40,106 nt of DNA from Paracoccaceae bacterium (GCA_028749255.1 JAQTYE010000002.1:1-40106), one strand, 5' to 3'. Shown: positions 1-9,684, counted from the stretch's first letter. Notes: generated from the letters alone by a model not told the origin. A program made the numbers and translations.

Positions 1-1206
1 CGCACCACCATTCAGGCTATCATTGCCGGCCCTGCCGGTCAGATTGTCATCGCCGCTGCCGCCCATCAGGGTGCTGCCCGACGCGACCGCGATCAGTTGC
101 AGGCCCGGAGTGTTCAGATCGACCCGATATTCCGACAAATAGGGCGCAGATTGCATCGACACCCAAAGTCGAAGTGCCCCGCCATCGGCCACGGCCTCGA
201 TGTCAGTGATCCCCCAAAGCGGCATTTCCGAACTCGTGGTGATCGTGTCCACGAGCTGCAACTGGCCGTTGGGCAGCAGCTCCAAAACCGAGAACCCCGC
301 ATCCGCCCCGGCTGCGATCAGATAGCTGTGACCGTTCAGCTCAACCAGTTCCAGAACCGAAACCTTGGCAAACGCGGTGTTCGCATCGTCCAGAACATGG
401 TCGCTTAACACCAGTGTGCCATCGTTTTGCAGCGCGAAAACGCTGAGCGATCCGGTGCCGCTAGCCGCCAGAATCACATAACCCTGCCCCCCGACCACGG
501 TCAGCGCAAGGTCCGAGGGTTTCGAAAACCACCCCTCTGCCGCAGAGCCGAAATAGTTGGTCTGATCAATTACATAACCACTGATATCGGATCGGATCAC
601 ACAGAGCGCGTTTTCAGCGCCGAAGGCCGCAACCGTGACCTGAGTGGCGCCGATCAACCGGGTTTCGACCGCAGTCAGGGTGGCATCGGCCAAGGCCGGA
701 GTCATCGGCAGTGAGGTCATCGTCAGCTGGTTTTTCACACTGGCATCCGCCAGCATAAGCCCGCCTGACCGCAACGCGGCAATCCCGTGACTGCCCGAAT
801 TGAATAACACCAGATCGGCCAGATCACCCGGATCCGCGCCGTTGACCGTGATCAAGCGCCGAGACCCCAGATAACTGTCGTCCATCGCCCCGGTTGATGT
901 GACGGACAGAAGGCTCGAGGCTTCCAGCCCCGGCATCAGGATGTAACTTCCCCAACTGCAGGACAGAAATTCGATATTGGGTTGCTCGATCCCGATCTGA
1001 TCAAGCGAGATCGCGAAGGATTCCAGCAAGGTCGCCGGGCCAGCCATGCCGATGTCGTAGGCACTCAGCGCGCCGCCGCCACGCGTGATCGTCACGAGCG
1101 CAAACTGCCCGTTTCGCTCGATAATTTCCAAGTCGGTTATGCCTGCCAGCGCAGAGATTTCTGCCCCAATAAGGTGACCGACGCCCGCAATCTGCGCACG
1201 TGTCAT
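1..1206 (-). CDS. RTX/calcium-binding secreted protein, partial (runs off left edge)
   Basis: The minus-strand frame is open from an ATG at 1206 to the window edge (402 codons, no stop), so the ORF track missed it. The N-terminal ~375 residues have repeating hydrophobic strand-like segments (for example LALTVVGGQGYVILAASG) resembling a beta-propeller; I do not recognise a named family there. The last visible residues read MGGSGDDNLTGRAGNDSLNGG, two glycine/aspartate nonapeptides of the RTX (hemolysin-type calcium-binding) kind, so more repeats and a C-terminal type I secretion signal are expected beyond the edge. There is no N-terminal signal peptide, which fits type I secretion. GTG codons just upstream in frame are alternative starts. 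It is divergent from the DUF2793 gene. Its role is unknown; a surface or matrix protein linked to the polysaccharide genes is inference. Confidence 0.8.
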   Translation of the reverse strand, partial: MTRAQIAGVGHLIGAEISALAGITDLEIIERNGQFALVTITRGGGALSAYDIGMAGPATLLESFAISLDQIGIEQPNIEFLSCSWGSYILMPGLEASSLLSVTSTGAMDDSYLGSRRLITVNGADPGDLADLVLFNSGSHGIAALRSGGLMLADASVKNQLTMTSLPMTPALADATLTAVETRLIGATQVTVAAFGAENALCVIRSDISGYVIDQTNYFGSAAEGWFSKPSDLALTVVGGQGYVILAASGTGSLSVFALQNDGTLVLSDHVLDDANTAFAKVSVLELVELNGHSYLIAAGADAGFSVLELLPNGQLQLVDTITTSSEMPLWGITDIEAVADGGALRLWVSMQSAPYLSEYRVDLNTPGLQLIAVASGSTLMGGSGDDNLTGRAGNDSLNGGA

Positions 1207-1427
1207 CTTCCACCTGATTTTCCCACTCACCACGGGCAGGCTACACAGCGGGGTCGCTGGAGTTTCCGTTGGGATTTGGGCGAAACTGGGACTTTCGCCA
1301 ACAGTTTGAGGAAAACACACGGGTGTTGCGGAAACGCGCGACGCGGCGGGCGGTCGTTATCAATATTCTTGAGGGATTGCGCGCAGGGTGACGCCCAGAT
1401 CAGCACATAGATGTCAGAAAGAGGTCG

Positions 1428-2414
1428 ATGATGACAGACACCACCCCGCGTTTGTCCCTGCCCTATATCCAGCCGTCGCAGGCCCAAAAACATGTCACCC
1501 ATAACGAGGCCCTGAAAGTGCTGGATGCGGTGACCCAACTGGCGGTGCAAAGCAGCACCCTGACCAGCGCCCCCGCGACGCCCGGTGCAGGTGAGTGCCA
1601 TCTGGTGGGCGCGGGCGCAGGCGGGATCTGGGCCGGGTTGGATGGCCAGATCGCGGTTTTTGATGGCCTGAGCTGGAGCTATGTCATCCCGCGTCAGGGG
1701 TGGCGCGCCGATGTCGCCGCCGACGGGCGGGCGCTGCGCTTCAACGGCTCGGCCTGGGTCGATGCCGTGGTGCTGCAAAATCTCGACAGTCTGGGCATCG
1801 CCACCATGGCGGATTCCACGAACAGGCTGGCTGTGGCCTCGGATGCGGTGCTGTTGACCCATCAGGGCGCGGGTCACCAACTCAAGATCAACAAGTTCGG
1901 CCCCGGGGATACCGCAAGCCTGTTGTTCCAGACCAACTGGTCGGGGCGCGCGGAATTCGGCACCACCGGCAGTGATGATTTCGCGATCAAGGTCAGCGCA
2001 GATGGCAACACCTATCACGAAGCGATCCGCGTCGAAGGGAGCAGCGGCGCGGTGCAGATCCCGTCGGGGCAGAGCTATTTCGAGGATGTGCTGATCGCCG
2101 ACAACGGGGTTCATGCGTTCGACATCCCTTGGTCCGACCCCGCACGAATCCTGCTGTGGATTTCGGCCGATGTCGGCGGTCATTTCGCGCTGCTCTCGGT
2201 CACTGGCCCCCTGTCCGGCGCCAACAATTTCACTACGCTTTTTGCGCAGCCCTCTGGCTCGGTCAGCTACTACACAGGCCCTCTGAATGGCACCACCGGT
2301 GCGTCGGGTGGGGTCAACCTGTCGATCGACACTGGCACAGGCACCCCCCGGTTTTACATCGAGAACCGGCTGGGCACGAACCATGTCTTCACCCTGTCCA
2401 CGATTGGCAGATAA
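1428..2414 (+). CDS. DUF2793 domain protein, phage/GTA spike-like
   Basis: This 328-residue protein opens with the DUF2793 signature (LPYIQPSQAQKHVTHNEAL) in the first ~100 residues, including the aromatic and glycine-rich stretch around GIWAGLDGQIAVFDG. The C-terminal two thirds are rich in Gly, Ser and Thr with beta-strand character and are probably the variable binding part. DUF2793 proteins occur in phages and, as I recall, among the head-spike proteins of Rhodobacter gene transfer agents, which bind recipient capsule. No other phage or GTA gene is nearby, so this is a solitary copy. The second ATG at 1431 fits the Shine-Dalgarno AAGAGG slightly better. The 221-bp gap to the RTX gene must hold both divergent promoters; I see no convincing boxes. 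It could instead be a host surface protein. Confidence 0.75.
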   Translation: MMTDTTPRLSLPYIQPSQAQKHVTHNEALKVLDAVTQLAVQSSTLTSAPATPGAGECHLVGAGAGGIWAGLDGQIAVFDGLSWSYVIPRQGWRADVAADGRALRFNGSAWVDAVVLQNLDSLGIATMADSTNRLAVASDAVLLTHQGAGHQLKINKFGPGDTASLLFQTNWSGRAEFGTTGSDDFAIKVSADGNTYHEAIRVEGSSGAVQIPSGQSYFEDVLIADNGVHAFDIPWSDPARILLWISADVGGHFALLSVTGPLSGANNFTTLFAQPSGSVSYYTGPLNGTTGASGGVNLSIDTGTGTPRFYIENRLGTNHVFTLSTIGR

Positions 2415-2547
2415 CCCTACCTCACCCGCCATTGTATTGGATTTTAATGATAAATCCTGGGCTTTGGCGGGACTGCGGCCAATCCCTCAGTGACAACTCA
2501 AGATTGAGCTGGTAACCATGCTCAAGGGTTTTTGCGGAGGTTTGAAC

Positions 2548-3108
2548 GTGCAAGTCACAAAAACCGAGCTGGAGGGGGTGCTCCTTCTGGAACCGGCACG
2601 TTTTGGCGATGACCGGGGCTTTTTCTCCGAAAGCTGGAGCCGCAGGACATTGGCATTGCAGGGGATCGATATCGACTTCGTGCAAGACAACCATTCGCTG
2701 TCGCGTGTCGCGGGAACCGTCCGGGGTCTGCATTTTCAGTCTCCGCCCCATGCACAGGCAAAACTGGTACGCTGCGGCCGCGGTCGGTTGTTCGACGTCG
2801 CGGTCGATATCCGCAAAGGCAGCCCGGGTTTCGGGCGCTGGGTCGGCTATGAGCTTAGCTTCGAAAACGGCCGGCAACTGCTGATCCCGGCGGGGTTTCT
2901 GCATGGCTTTGTCACGCTCGAACCCGATACCGAAATCATCTATAAATGCTCCGATTACTACGCGCCCGACTGTGACGGCGCTGTGCGTTGGGACAGCTGC
3001 GGCATCGACTGGCCCGATTTCGGCGCAGACCCCGTGCTGTCGTTGAAAGATGCGGCCGCCCCTGCCTTTGCCGATTTCGACAGCCCGTTCATCTACGGGG
3101 GCACCTGA
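2548..3108 (+). CDS. rfbC: dTDP-4-dehydrorhamnose 3,5-epimerase
   Basis: Epimerises dTDP-4-keto-6-deoxyglucose at C3 and C5, the third step of dTDP-L-rhamnose synthesis in the cytoplasm. The 186-residue cupin-fold protein shows the family pattern: [12 protein letters not shown] near residues 19-30, the catalytic base His62 in VRGLHFQ, Lys72 and the SDYYAP tyrosine near 138. The ORF track starts at ATG 2518, but GGAGG at 2536-2540 sits 7 bases before GTG 2548, and the protein then begins [11 protein letters not shown] as family members do, so GTG 2548 is preferred. It is the first gene of rfbCBDA; its stop overlaps the rfbB start (TGATG). The 133 bp upstream should hold the operon promoter. 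Confidence 0.93.
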   Translation: MQVTKTELEGVLLLEPARFGDDRGFFSESWSRRTLALQGIDIDFVQDNHSLSRVAGTVRGLHFQSPPHAQAKLVRCGRGRLFDVAVDIRKGSPGFGRWVGYELSFENGRQLLIPAGFLHGFVTLEPDTEIIYKCSDYYAPDCDGAVRWDSCGIDWPDFGADPVLSLKDAAAPAFADFDSPFIYGGT

Positions 3109-4157
3109 TGAAAATTTTGGTTACGGGCGGCGCAGGCTTCATCGGCTCTGCTGTGGTGCGGCTGGCCGTCGCACGCGGCCATGATGTCGTCAATCTGGAT
3201 GCACTGACCTACGCAGGATCGCTGAGCAACGTGGCCTCGGTGGCGGACAGCCCCCTCTATCGTTTTGAGCAGGCCGATATCCGCGACCGTGCGGCGCTGG
3301 ACCGGGTTTTCGCCAGCCATCGCCCCGATGTGGTGATGCATCTGGCCGCCGAAAGCCATGTGGATCGGTCGATCGACGGCCCCGGTGACTTCATCGAGAC
3401 CAATATCACCGGCACGTACAACATGCTGGAGGCCGCACGCAGTTTCTGGATGCAGCAGGGCAAACCTGCGGGCTTCCGGTTCCATCACATCTCGACTGAT
3501 GAGGTGTTCGGCTCGCTGCCCGATGACCCAAACGTGAAATTCACCGAAGACACGCCCTATGATCCGCGCAGCCCCTATGCGGCCTCCAAGGCCAGTTCGG
3601 ACCATCTGGTGCGCGCTTGGTACGAGACTTATGGCCTGCCTGTGGTTTTGACGAATTGTTCCAATAATTACGGCCCCTATCACTTCCCCGAAAAGCTGAT
3701 TCCGGTGGTCATTTTGAATGCGCTGGCGGGCAAGCCACTGCCGATTTATGGCACCGGGGCCAATATCCGCGACTGGCTGTTTGTCGAAGATCACGCCGAT
3801 GCGTTGCTTTTGGTTGTGGAAAAGGGTGCGCTCGGGCGCAGCTACAATATCGGCGGCGAGAATGAGCGCAGCAATCTGGAGCTGGTTCAGACAGTTTGCG
3901 CGGTTCTGGACAAGAAACGCCCCAAACTGCAGGGCAGCTACGCCGATCAGATGACCTTCGTGGCGGATCGACCCGGCCATGATGCGCGCTATGCCATTGA
4001 TCCGACGCGGATTCGTACAGAACTGGGCTGGCGACCTAGCATGACCGTCGAAGAGGGGCTGGCGAAAACTGTGCAATGGTATCTCGACAACGAAGATTGG
4101 TGGCGTGCGCTGCAATCGCGACGGGGCGTGGGGCAACGACTGGGCACCCGCGCATGA
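3108..4157 (+). CDS. rfbB: dTDP-glucose 4,6-dehydratase
   Basis: Converts dTDP-glucose to dTDP-4-keto-6-deoxyglucose, the second step of the rhamnose pathway. The 349-residue extended SDR has the NAD-binding GGAGFIGS at residues 7-14, the catalytic TDE at 130-132, Tyr157-x3-Lys161 (YAASK) and the downstream [14 protein letters not shown] block typical of RmlB. The ORF track begins at 2988, inside rfbC. The real start is ATG 3108, which overlaps the rfbC TGA by one base and gives the standard [14 protein letters not shown] terminus. The stop overlaps the rfbD start (ATGA), so translation is probably coupled. Length is normal for the family. Confidence 0.95.
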   Translation: MKILVTGGAGFIGSAVVRLAVARGHDVVNLDALTYAGSLSNVASVADSPLYRFEQADIRDRAALDRVFASHRPDVVMHLAAESHVDRSIDGPGDFIETNITGTYNMLEAARSFWMQQGKPAGFRFHHISTDEVFGSLPDDPNVKFTEDTPYDPRSPYAASKASSDHLVRAWYETYGLPVVLTNCSNNYGPYHFPEKLIPVVILNALAGKPLPIYGTGANIRDWLFVEDHADALLLVVEKGALGRSYNIGGENERSNLELVQTVCAVLDKKRPKLQGSYADQMTFVADRPGHDARYAIDPTRIRTELGWRPSMTVEEGLAKTVQWYLDNEDWWRALQSRRGVGQRLGTRA

Positions 4158-5008
4158 GCGTTCTTGTTTTCGGAACAACCGGGCAAGTCGCCACCGAATT
4201 GCGCGCACTTGCCCCCGAAGCGATCTATCTGGGCCGCGCTGACGCAGATCTGTGCGATCCACGGGCCTGCGCTGCGGCCATTTTGGCGCATCGCCCCGCT
4301 GCTGTCATCAATGCCGCCGCCTATACCGCCGTGGACAAGGCCGAAAGCGAAGACGCTTTGGCCACCGCAATCAACGGCACCGCCCCCGGCGCCATGGCAA
4401 AGGCCGCCGCAACCCTGGGCGTGCCCATCGTTCACCTCTCGACCGATTACGTTTTCGCCGGCACCGGCACCGCACCCTGGCGCCCTGATGACCGCGTGGC
4501 ACCACAAAATACCTATGGCCGTTCAAAACTGGCAGGCGAAATCGCCGTGCGCGCGGCGGGCGGGACACATGTAATTTTGCGCACCAGCTGGGTGTTTTCC
4601 GCACATGGCAATAATTTCGTGAAAACCATGCTGCGACTGTCCGAAACTCGCGACGCGCTGTCGATCGTCGAGGATCAGATCGGCGGCCCAACCCCGGCGC
4701 GTGCGATTGCGGCGGCATGTCTGAACATCGCCACACAACTGCGCGAAGCCCCGGAAAAATCGGGCACCTACCATTTTGCGGGCGCCCCCAACACCAGTTG
4801 GAAAGCCTTTGCCGAGGCGATCTTTGCGCAAGCGGGACGGCAGGTCGCGGTGACCGGCATTCCCAGCAGCGCCTATCCCACGCCCGCAACCCGTCCGTTG
4901 AATTCGCGCATGGATTGCGGCAGCCTTGCCGAGGCTTTCGGTATCGCGCGGCCCGATTGGGCGCAGGGGTTGCGCGATGTTCTGCGTGACTGCCGCGCGG
5001 CCCCGTAA
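4154..5008 (+). CDS. rfbD: dTDP-4-dehydrorhamnose reductase
   Basis: Reduces dTDP-4-keto-L-rhamnose to dTDP-L-rhamnose, the last step of the pathway. The 284-residue SDR-type reductase has a short Rossmann start [13 protein letters not shown], the LSTDYVFAG block at residues 95-103 and the catalytic Tyr121-x3-Lys125 (YGRSK). The C-terminal segment [11 protein letters not shown] is a RmlD hallmark. The ORF track start at 4076 lies inside rfbB. ATG 4154 overlaps the rfbB stop by four bases and gives the normal N-terminus. A 25-bp gap with AGGAG precedes rfbA. Confidence 0.94.
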   Translation: MSVLVFGTTGQVATELRALAPEAIYLGRADADLCDPRACAAAILAHRPAAVINAAAYTAVDKAESEDALATAINGTAPGAMAKAAATLGVPIVHLSTDYVFAGTGTAPWRPDDRVAPQNTYGRSKLAGEIAVRAAGGTHVILRTSWVFSAHGNNFVKTMLRLSETRDALSIVEDQIGGPTPARAIAAACLNIATQLREAPEKSGTYHFAGAPNTSWKAFAEAIFAQAGRQVAVTGIPSSAYPTPATRPLNSRMDCGSLAEAFGIARPDWAQGLRDVLRDCRAAP

Positions 5009-5033
5009 CCCAGCACACAGGAGCAAGACGACG

Positions 5034-5903
5034 ATGCAACGCAAAGGGATCATTCTTGCAGGCGGCTCGGGGACGCGGCTTTATCCGGTGACGATGGGCA
5101 TCTCGAAACAACTGCTGCCGCTCTATGACAAGCCGATGATCTATTACCCGATCTCGGTGCTGATGCTGGCGAATATCCGCGAAATTGCCGTGATCACCAC
5201 GCCGCAAGATCAAGATCAATTCATTCGTCTTCTGGGCGATGGCCACCAATGGGGCCTTTCGCTGACCTATATCACACAGGCCTCGCCCGACGGGTTGGCG
5301 CAGGCGTATCTGCTGGCAGAGGAGTTTTTGGCCGGGGCCCCTTCGGCGATGGTGCTGGGCGACAACATCTTTTTCGGTCACGGCCTTCCCGAACTGCTAC
5401 AGGCCGCCGATGCGCAACCAGATGGCGGCACGGTTTTTGGGTATCACGTCGCGGATCCGCAACGCTATGGCGTCGTAGCCTTCGACGCCGACGGCCGTGC
5501 CCAGTCGATCATCGAAAAACCTGCTGTGCCGCCGTCGAATTATGCGGTCACAGGGCTGTATTTTCTGGATGGAACGGCGCCTGCACGGGCCCGCAAGGTC
5601 ACGCCTTCGGCCCGCGGCGAGTTGGAAATCACCTCGCTTCTCGAAATGTATCTCGATGATGGCGCGCTTTCGGTGCAGTTGATGGGCCGTGGCTATGCCT
5701 GGCTCGACACCGGCACGCATGCCAGCCTGCTGGATGCCGGGAATTTCGTGCGCACGCTGACTGAACGGCAAGGCCTGCAAACCGGGTGTTTGGATGAAAT
5801 CGCCTTCCGCAAGAACTGGATCAGCGCCGAAGATTTGCGCAACCGCGCCCAGATCTTCGCCAAGAACGATTATGGCGAATATCTGCTGGGTCTGCTGCGC
5901 TGA
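5034..5903 (+). CDS. rfbA: glucose-1-phosphate thymidylyltransferase
   Basis: Makes dTDP-glucose from dTTP and glucose 1-phosphate, the first and normally feedback-inhibited step of dTDP-rhamnose synthesis. The 289-residue protein begins with MQRKGIILAGGSGTRLYP, the nucleotidyltransferase signature, followed by the KQLLPLYDKPMIYYP substrate-binding block; VLGDNIFFGHG and IEKP are also in place. The start is ATG 5034, with AGGAG at 5019-5023, not 4926 as in the ORF track. It is the last gene of rfbCBDA. Its stop lies 3 bp from the stop of the opposing glycosyltransferase operon, with no hairpin between, so the two transcripts probably overlap at their 3' ends. Confidence 0.95.
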   Translation: MQRKGIILAGGSGTRLYPVTMGISKQLLPLYDKPMIYYPISVLMLANIREIAVITTPQDQDQFIRLLGDGHQWGLSLTYITQASPDGLAQAYLLAEEFLAGAPSAMVLGDNIFFGHGLPELLQAADAQPDGGTVFGYHVADPQRYGVVAFDADGRAQSIIEKPAVPPSNYAVTGLYFLDGTAPARARKVTPSARGELEITSLLEMYLDDGALSVQLMGRGYAWLDTGTHASLLDAGNFVRTLTERQGLQTGCLDEIAFRKNWISAEDLRNRAQIFAKNDYGEYLLGLLR

Positions 5904-5906
5904 GGG

Positions 5907-7124
5907 TCAGCGTGGCGCCAGAAGCTCGTCGATCAGAACAGCAAACGCCCGCGCCTGATCGGTAAAGCTCGCAACCGGCAACGGCGGCTGACCTTGGTCT
6001 GATCGGCTCAGCGCGGCCCGCAGCTGCACCTCCAGAACCGAGGCCGGGGCCCCGATGTCAATAGCCTGGCCAGATGCCATTGCCCCATGTTCAACCGTGC
6101 CACCACTGTCCGTCTGGATCACGCGAATGCCCCGCGCCAAGGCCTCGCGGATTGCCAGACCGAATGTCTCTTTCCACTGCGACATGAACAGAAGGACGTC
6201 AATTTCCTTATAGAAGCTGTCCATATTCTCTTGTTCGAACCGCGGATGAATGCGGATGTCACCGGGCAGTGCTGCAAGATCGACATCGCGCCACCAACTG
6301 CCATCCGGGCTCCCGTCGACCAGCAAGAGCCGGAAGTCATCACGGTCAAGCGCACCAATTGCCTTGCGAATGATCGGCCAACCCTTGATCTGCGAAGGAC
6401 CACCAACAAAGCCGAAACTGACCTGCGGATCGCGGGCGCGCCGCGCGGCCTGCGCCTCGAAAAAACCCGGCTCCGGCAAACGCACGCCATTTGACCAGAC
6501 CACGCCGCGCCCGGTCGCGAACCCAGAGGCTTCGCTTAGCTCCAGCGCGAACTGACTGGGATAGGTCACCCGCGCCGGGATCTGCGCCAGACGCGCCAGC
6601 CGACTGAACCGGGTCTTGGCACGGCTGAAATCATCGACACAGCTGCGGCACGCGTCGATCTTGACCGGGTGCTGGCCGCAATATTTCTGATTGGGCCGGA
6701 TCATGAACTGCCGGTCACAGATCCACCAGAAATCATGCACGCTCAGGATCACCGGAATCCCGCGATCCTGTGCCGCCTCGAACATCCCTGCACCCAGATC
6801 CTGAACGCAATGCGCATGCAGCAGATCCGGGGCAAGCGCATCCATCAGCCCGGCGATGATTTCGGTCACGCGCGAATTGTCATAGAGATCGCTGTAATAG
6901 CGTCCGGGCGGCAGGTTGATGATGTAATTCGCGATGCCATCCACCTCGGATTTGGCAATCGTATAGGGTGCCATATCGCCCCGCTGCGCCGCCGAAATCG
7001 CACTGATCCGCCAGCCGGTCTGCGCCCGCAGTTCGCGGGCAACCTGCTCGGCGACAATCGTTGCACCGCCGTAGGTGAAGGGTGCAAAAAACACATTGCT
7101 CAGAAGAATATGACGCTCGCTCAT
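5907..7124 (-). CDS. glycosyltransferase, GT4 family
   Basis: A retaining GT-B glycosyltransferase of 405 residues. It has the N-terminal glycine loop (TYGGATIVAEQ, residues 18-27), VHDFWW near 129-134, and the C-terminal EX7E element Glu319-Glu327 in KETFGLAIREA that contacts the nucleotide sugar. Four cysteines (136, 149, 159, 162) in the middle resemble the Cys-rich insertion of some exopolysaccharide GT4 enzymes and could bind metal. It is the last gene of the leftward manB-manC-ugd-GT block and overlaps the preceding gene by ATGA. Donor and acceptor cannot be read from sequence; mannose, rhamnose and glucuronate donors are all made by neighbouring genes. Confidence 0.85.
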   Translation of the reverse strand: MSERHILLSNVFFAPFTYGGATIVAEQVARELRAQTGWRISAISAAQRGDMAPYTIAKSEVDGIANYIINLPPGRYYSDLYDNSRVTEIIAGLMDALAPDLLHAHCVQDLGAGMFEAAQDRGIPVILSVHDFWWICDRQFMIRPNQKYCGQHPVKIDACRSCVDDFSRAKTRFSRLARLAQIPARVTYPSQFALELSEASGFATGRGVVWSNGVRLPEPGFFEAQAARRARDPQVSFGFVGGPSQIKGWPIIRKAIGALDRDDFRLLLVDGSPDGSWWRDVDLAALPGDIRIHPRFEQENMDSFYKEIDVLLFMSQWKETFGLAIREALARGIRVIQTDSGGTVEHGAMASGQAIDIGAPASVLEVQLRAALSRSDQGQPPLPVASFTDQARAFAVLIDELLAPR

Positions 7125-8431
7125 CTATGCACCCAATCCAGAACGGCGGGGTCGATGATATGCGCGCCGCCATTGGCGCCCCAGCGTGTCTCCAGATCCC
7201 GGCGGGCGGCATGTCCGATCTGGCGGCGCAGCCCACGATCCCGGGCCAGCGCCTCCAGTGCATCGCGCCAGTCCGAGGGGGTTTGCGCCACAAACCCGGT
7301 CTGCCCCGGCACCACGACATTGTGCAGATCGCCCACCGCCCCAACGATCGACGGCACCTGGACCGACGCCGCATCAATCACCCGCACCGCGCTTTTGCAG
7401 CGGTTGAAAATATCATCGGTCAGCGGCATCAGCGCGCAATCGGCCTGCGCCAGCGTTGCCAGATAGGCGCCATAGGTCGAAAACCCGTGCCGTTCGATCC
7501 GGTCTTGCAGCGCGTTGGGCAGCAGGCCTTCGTCGAAATGCCCAAGGATCATCAAGCGCCGACTTTTGTCGGCATCCAGAAAGTCGATCACCGCCTCTTG
7601 CACCAGCGCAAAATCGACCTCGTGGCCGCGCGATCCACTGGCGAAAACGGCGCGGAACAGCCCGTCATCTTCGCGTCGGGTCAGCGCATCGCGCCCCTGT
7701 TCAAGCGTCTCGGCATCGGCGAAATTGCGGCGCAGATGAACCGGACGCGACGAATACATCCGCGTGTGTTCCACCATCCCCGGGGTCGAGACCGTCAGCA
7801 TATCGGCCCCGTTCATCGCTTCGAGGTATTTCGGGGCTTCCGACAGGAAATGCGCTTTCAGTTCAGGCTCTACCGCCTTCATGTTTTCATAGGTTTCATA
7901 GGCCGAAATCGAAAACAGCGGGTCGTCGAGATCATACAGGATCGGCAACCGCAGCCGCCGCGCCTCGTAGCGATACATCGTCACGACGGGAAAATTCTGT
8001 AACCGGTATTCGAACAGGTGCGTCGCATCTTGCAGGGCATTCACGCAGCGCGGCACGTCTTGATAATGCGCGTAGGTGACATCGACACCGCGCCCTTGCC
8101 AGAAATCGGCGAGTTGCTCGATCCGGTATTTACGGCATTGCGGCAGGTTCAAATCACCGATCAGCGCAATCTTGCGCCGCCGGTTCAGCACCGCGGGCGG
8201 CTGCGAGATGTGAAACCCGTTGCCGCGCGCCAGGTCTTGCCAAATGCCATTGAGATAGAGGTGATCGGTGCTGATCAAGCGCCCCGTGGGCATGACCGAA
8301 CTGCGCCCCCCGCCGCGCCGCACCATACCCAGATAGGTCCGCACCTTGCGTAGCGCCTGGACCGGCCCCTCTTCACGCAGGGCAAGGAAAAACCGTTTCA
8401 TCAGGGCTGGATCGAAGAGTTTCGAAATCAT
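7121..8431 (-). CDS. glycosyltransferase, GT-B fold (GT1/GT4-like)
   Basis: A 436-residue protein with a GT-B layout: an N-terminal domain with RKIALIGDLNLPQCRKYR and the ILYDLDDPLF motif common in exopolysaccharide glycosyltransferases, and a C-terminal nucleotide-sugar domain (FSTYGAYLATLAQADCALMPL, then KSAVRVIDAASVQVPSI). The ORF track starts at 8593, inside the upstream GT2 gene. ATG 8431 lies after that gene's stop and gives a sensible start, MISKLFDPALMKRFF, although its Shine-Dalgarno is weak. It shares an ATGA overlap with the next glycosyltransferase, so the two are probably translated together. Specific linkage unknown. Confidence 0.8.
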   Translation of the reverse strand: MISKLFDPALMKRFFLALREEGPVQALRKVRTYLGMVRRGGGRSSVMPTGRLISTDHLYLNGIWQDLARGNGFHISQPPAVLNRRRKIALIGDLNLPQCRKYRIEQLADFWQGRGVDVTYAHYQDVPRCVNALQDATHLFEYRLQNFPVVTMYRYEARRLRLPILYDLDDPLFSISAYETYENMKAVEPELKAHFLSEAPKYLEAMNGADMLTVSTPGMVEHTRMYSSRPVHLRRNFADAETLEQGRDALTRREDDGLFRAVFASGSRGHEVDFALVQEAVIDFLDADKSRRLMILGHFDEGLLPNALQDRIERHGFSTYGAYLATLAQADCALMPLTDDIFNRCKSAVRVIDAASVQVPSIVGAVGDLHNVVVPGQTGFVAQTPSDWRDALEALARDRGLRRQIGHAARRDLETRWGANGGAHIIDPAVLDWVHR

Positions 8432-8514
8432 GTATAAGGTCCGCTGGTCTGGCCTGACGTAGAACTGACAGACGGTTTCACGAAAAAAGAAACGAAAGTG
8501 ACAAGACAGGGTTT

Positions 8515-9525
8515 CTAAAGTCGCCCAATACCCGCCGCGACCCATAGCGCGACGGTGCTGACAGCCGTTTGTCGATAGACCCGCGCACGCCACAGGGCCG
8601 CCAGACGCCCGCCCAGCCCGCCGCGCCGTGCGGCCGCAAACAGCGCCAGCGTGGCCCGGTGTTCCGGTGCCAGACGATGGGCCGACCGCATCAGTGCCCG
8701 CAGGTTGATGTCGTTCCAGTCGCGAAATGTCCCTTCCAAGACCATCGACACCCGCCGCAGCTTGGCGCGCAGGCCGTCATTCGCGCCGACTTGGTTTGTG
8801 CCGTGCTGGCGATAGAACAGAACCGGCCGCCCATCGTGAATTGCCGTGCCGCCGGCTCCGGTCACGATCAGATAGCTCCACCAATCGTGCATGACGACGC
8901 ATTCGGGTTCGGAGGCGGCGGCACAGATCAACTCGCTCGCCGCCGCATTCAGAAGGATCGTGTTGCCCGCCGCGATATTTTGCACCAGCGCATTGCGAAA
9001 CCCCGGCTTGCGCGGTCGCCGTGCCGACAGCCGGGGGTTTTGCAAGGCTTCGTCGGTCACCAGCGTGGTGTGAAACACCATCGCCGGATGGCCGGGCGCG
9101 ATGCCGTTCAGATTTTCGATGCCTAAGCTCAACCGCGAGGGAAACCAAACGTCGTCCTGATCGCAGGTCGCAATATAGCCGTCCGGCGCCAAAAACGCGC
9201 CTGCACGCCGAAACAGCGACATGAAGTTTTCGGCAGGCCCGATACAAGGCCCCTTCAGGACGGTTACATCATGGCCACGATGCGCGAAATCGTTCAGGAT
9301 TTGCAGGCTTTCGTCGCTGGACCCGTCGTCACTGGCCAGCAGGCTCCAGCGGCGATGGTCTTGCGCGGCGATACTTTCAAGCTGTGCACCCAGATGCCGC
9401 GCACCATTTCGGATCGCAAGCAAGATCAAGACATGCGGCCCCGTGTCCGGGGTACCAAAGGGCGCGACAGTCCCCGTCCGGGCAGGGGCCGCCATCGTAA
9501 ATCTGTCTCGGATCGGAACTGTCAT
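8515..9525 (-). CDS. glycosyltransferase, GT2 family
   Basis: A 336-residue inverting GT-A glycosyltransferase with LLASDDGSSDES at residues 62-73 (nucleotide binding) and the metal-binding DQDDVW at 122-127, followed by VMHDWWSYL, a pattern seen in rhamnosyltransferase-like GT2 proteins. Because rfbCBDA lies just beyond this operon, rhamnose is a reasonable donor guess, but that is inference. ATG 9525 is the longest start; Met11 (9495) is possible. The 159-bp gap to ugd contains a small TTCG-loop hairpin (9603-9616) and an AT-rich stretch, so an internal promoter or attenuation is possible. Confidence 0.85.
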   Translation of the reverse strand: MTVPIRDRFTMAAPARTGTVAPFGTPDTGPHVLILLAIRNGARHLGAQLESIAAQDHRRWSLLASDDGSSDESLQILNDFAHRGHDVTVLKGPCIGPAENFMSLFRRAGAFLAPDGYIATCDQDDVWFPSRLSLGIENLNGIAPGHPAMVFHTTLVTDEALQNPRLSARRPRKPGFRNALVQNIAAGNTILLNAAASELICAAASEPECVVMHDWWSYLIVTGAGGTAIHDGRPVLFYRQHGTNQVGANDGLRAKLRRVSMVLEGTFRDWNDINLRALMRSAHRLAPEHRATLALFAAARRGGLGGRLAALWRARVYRQTAVSTVALWVAAGIGRL

Positions 9526-9684
9526 CTTCGCCTTCGTTCAGTCGGGCCTTGCGGCCATCGTGTTCAGGCACCGTTCCGTTCAAAGATTCGAAGCATGGGC
9601 GCCAGCCCGAAGGCTGACCCAATAAGGTTAATAAACTTTTGCTCTGCTTTGCATCGCACCCGATGAGGCCAGGTTCCGTATCGG

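Noticed and set aside
1227-2432. 401-residue minus-strand ORF opposite the DUF2793 gene
   Set aside because: It is the GC-rich shadow of that gene; the plus strand carries recognisable DUF2793 motifs, and this one shows no family pattern.
3093-4262. 389-residue minus-strand ORF across rfbB
   Set aside because: It is antisense to rfbB, with no domain features and no ribosome site.
9603-9616. TTCG-loop hairpin between ugd and the GT2 gene as a terminator
   Set aside because: No T-tract follows on the operon strand, and the genes downstream belong to the same pathway, so I do not call termination.
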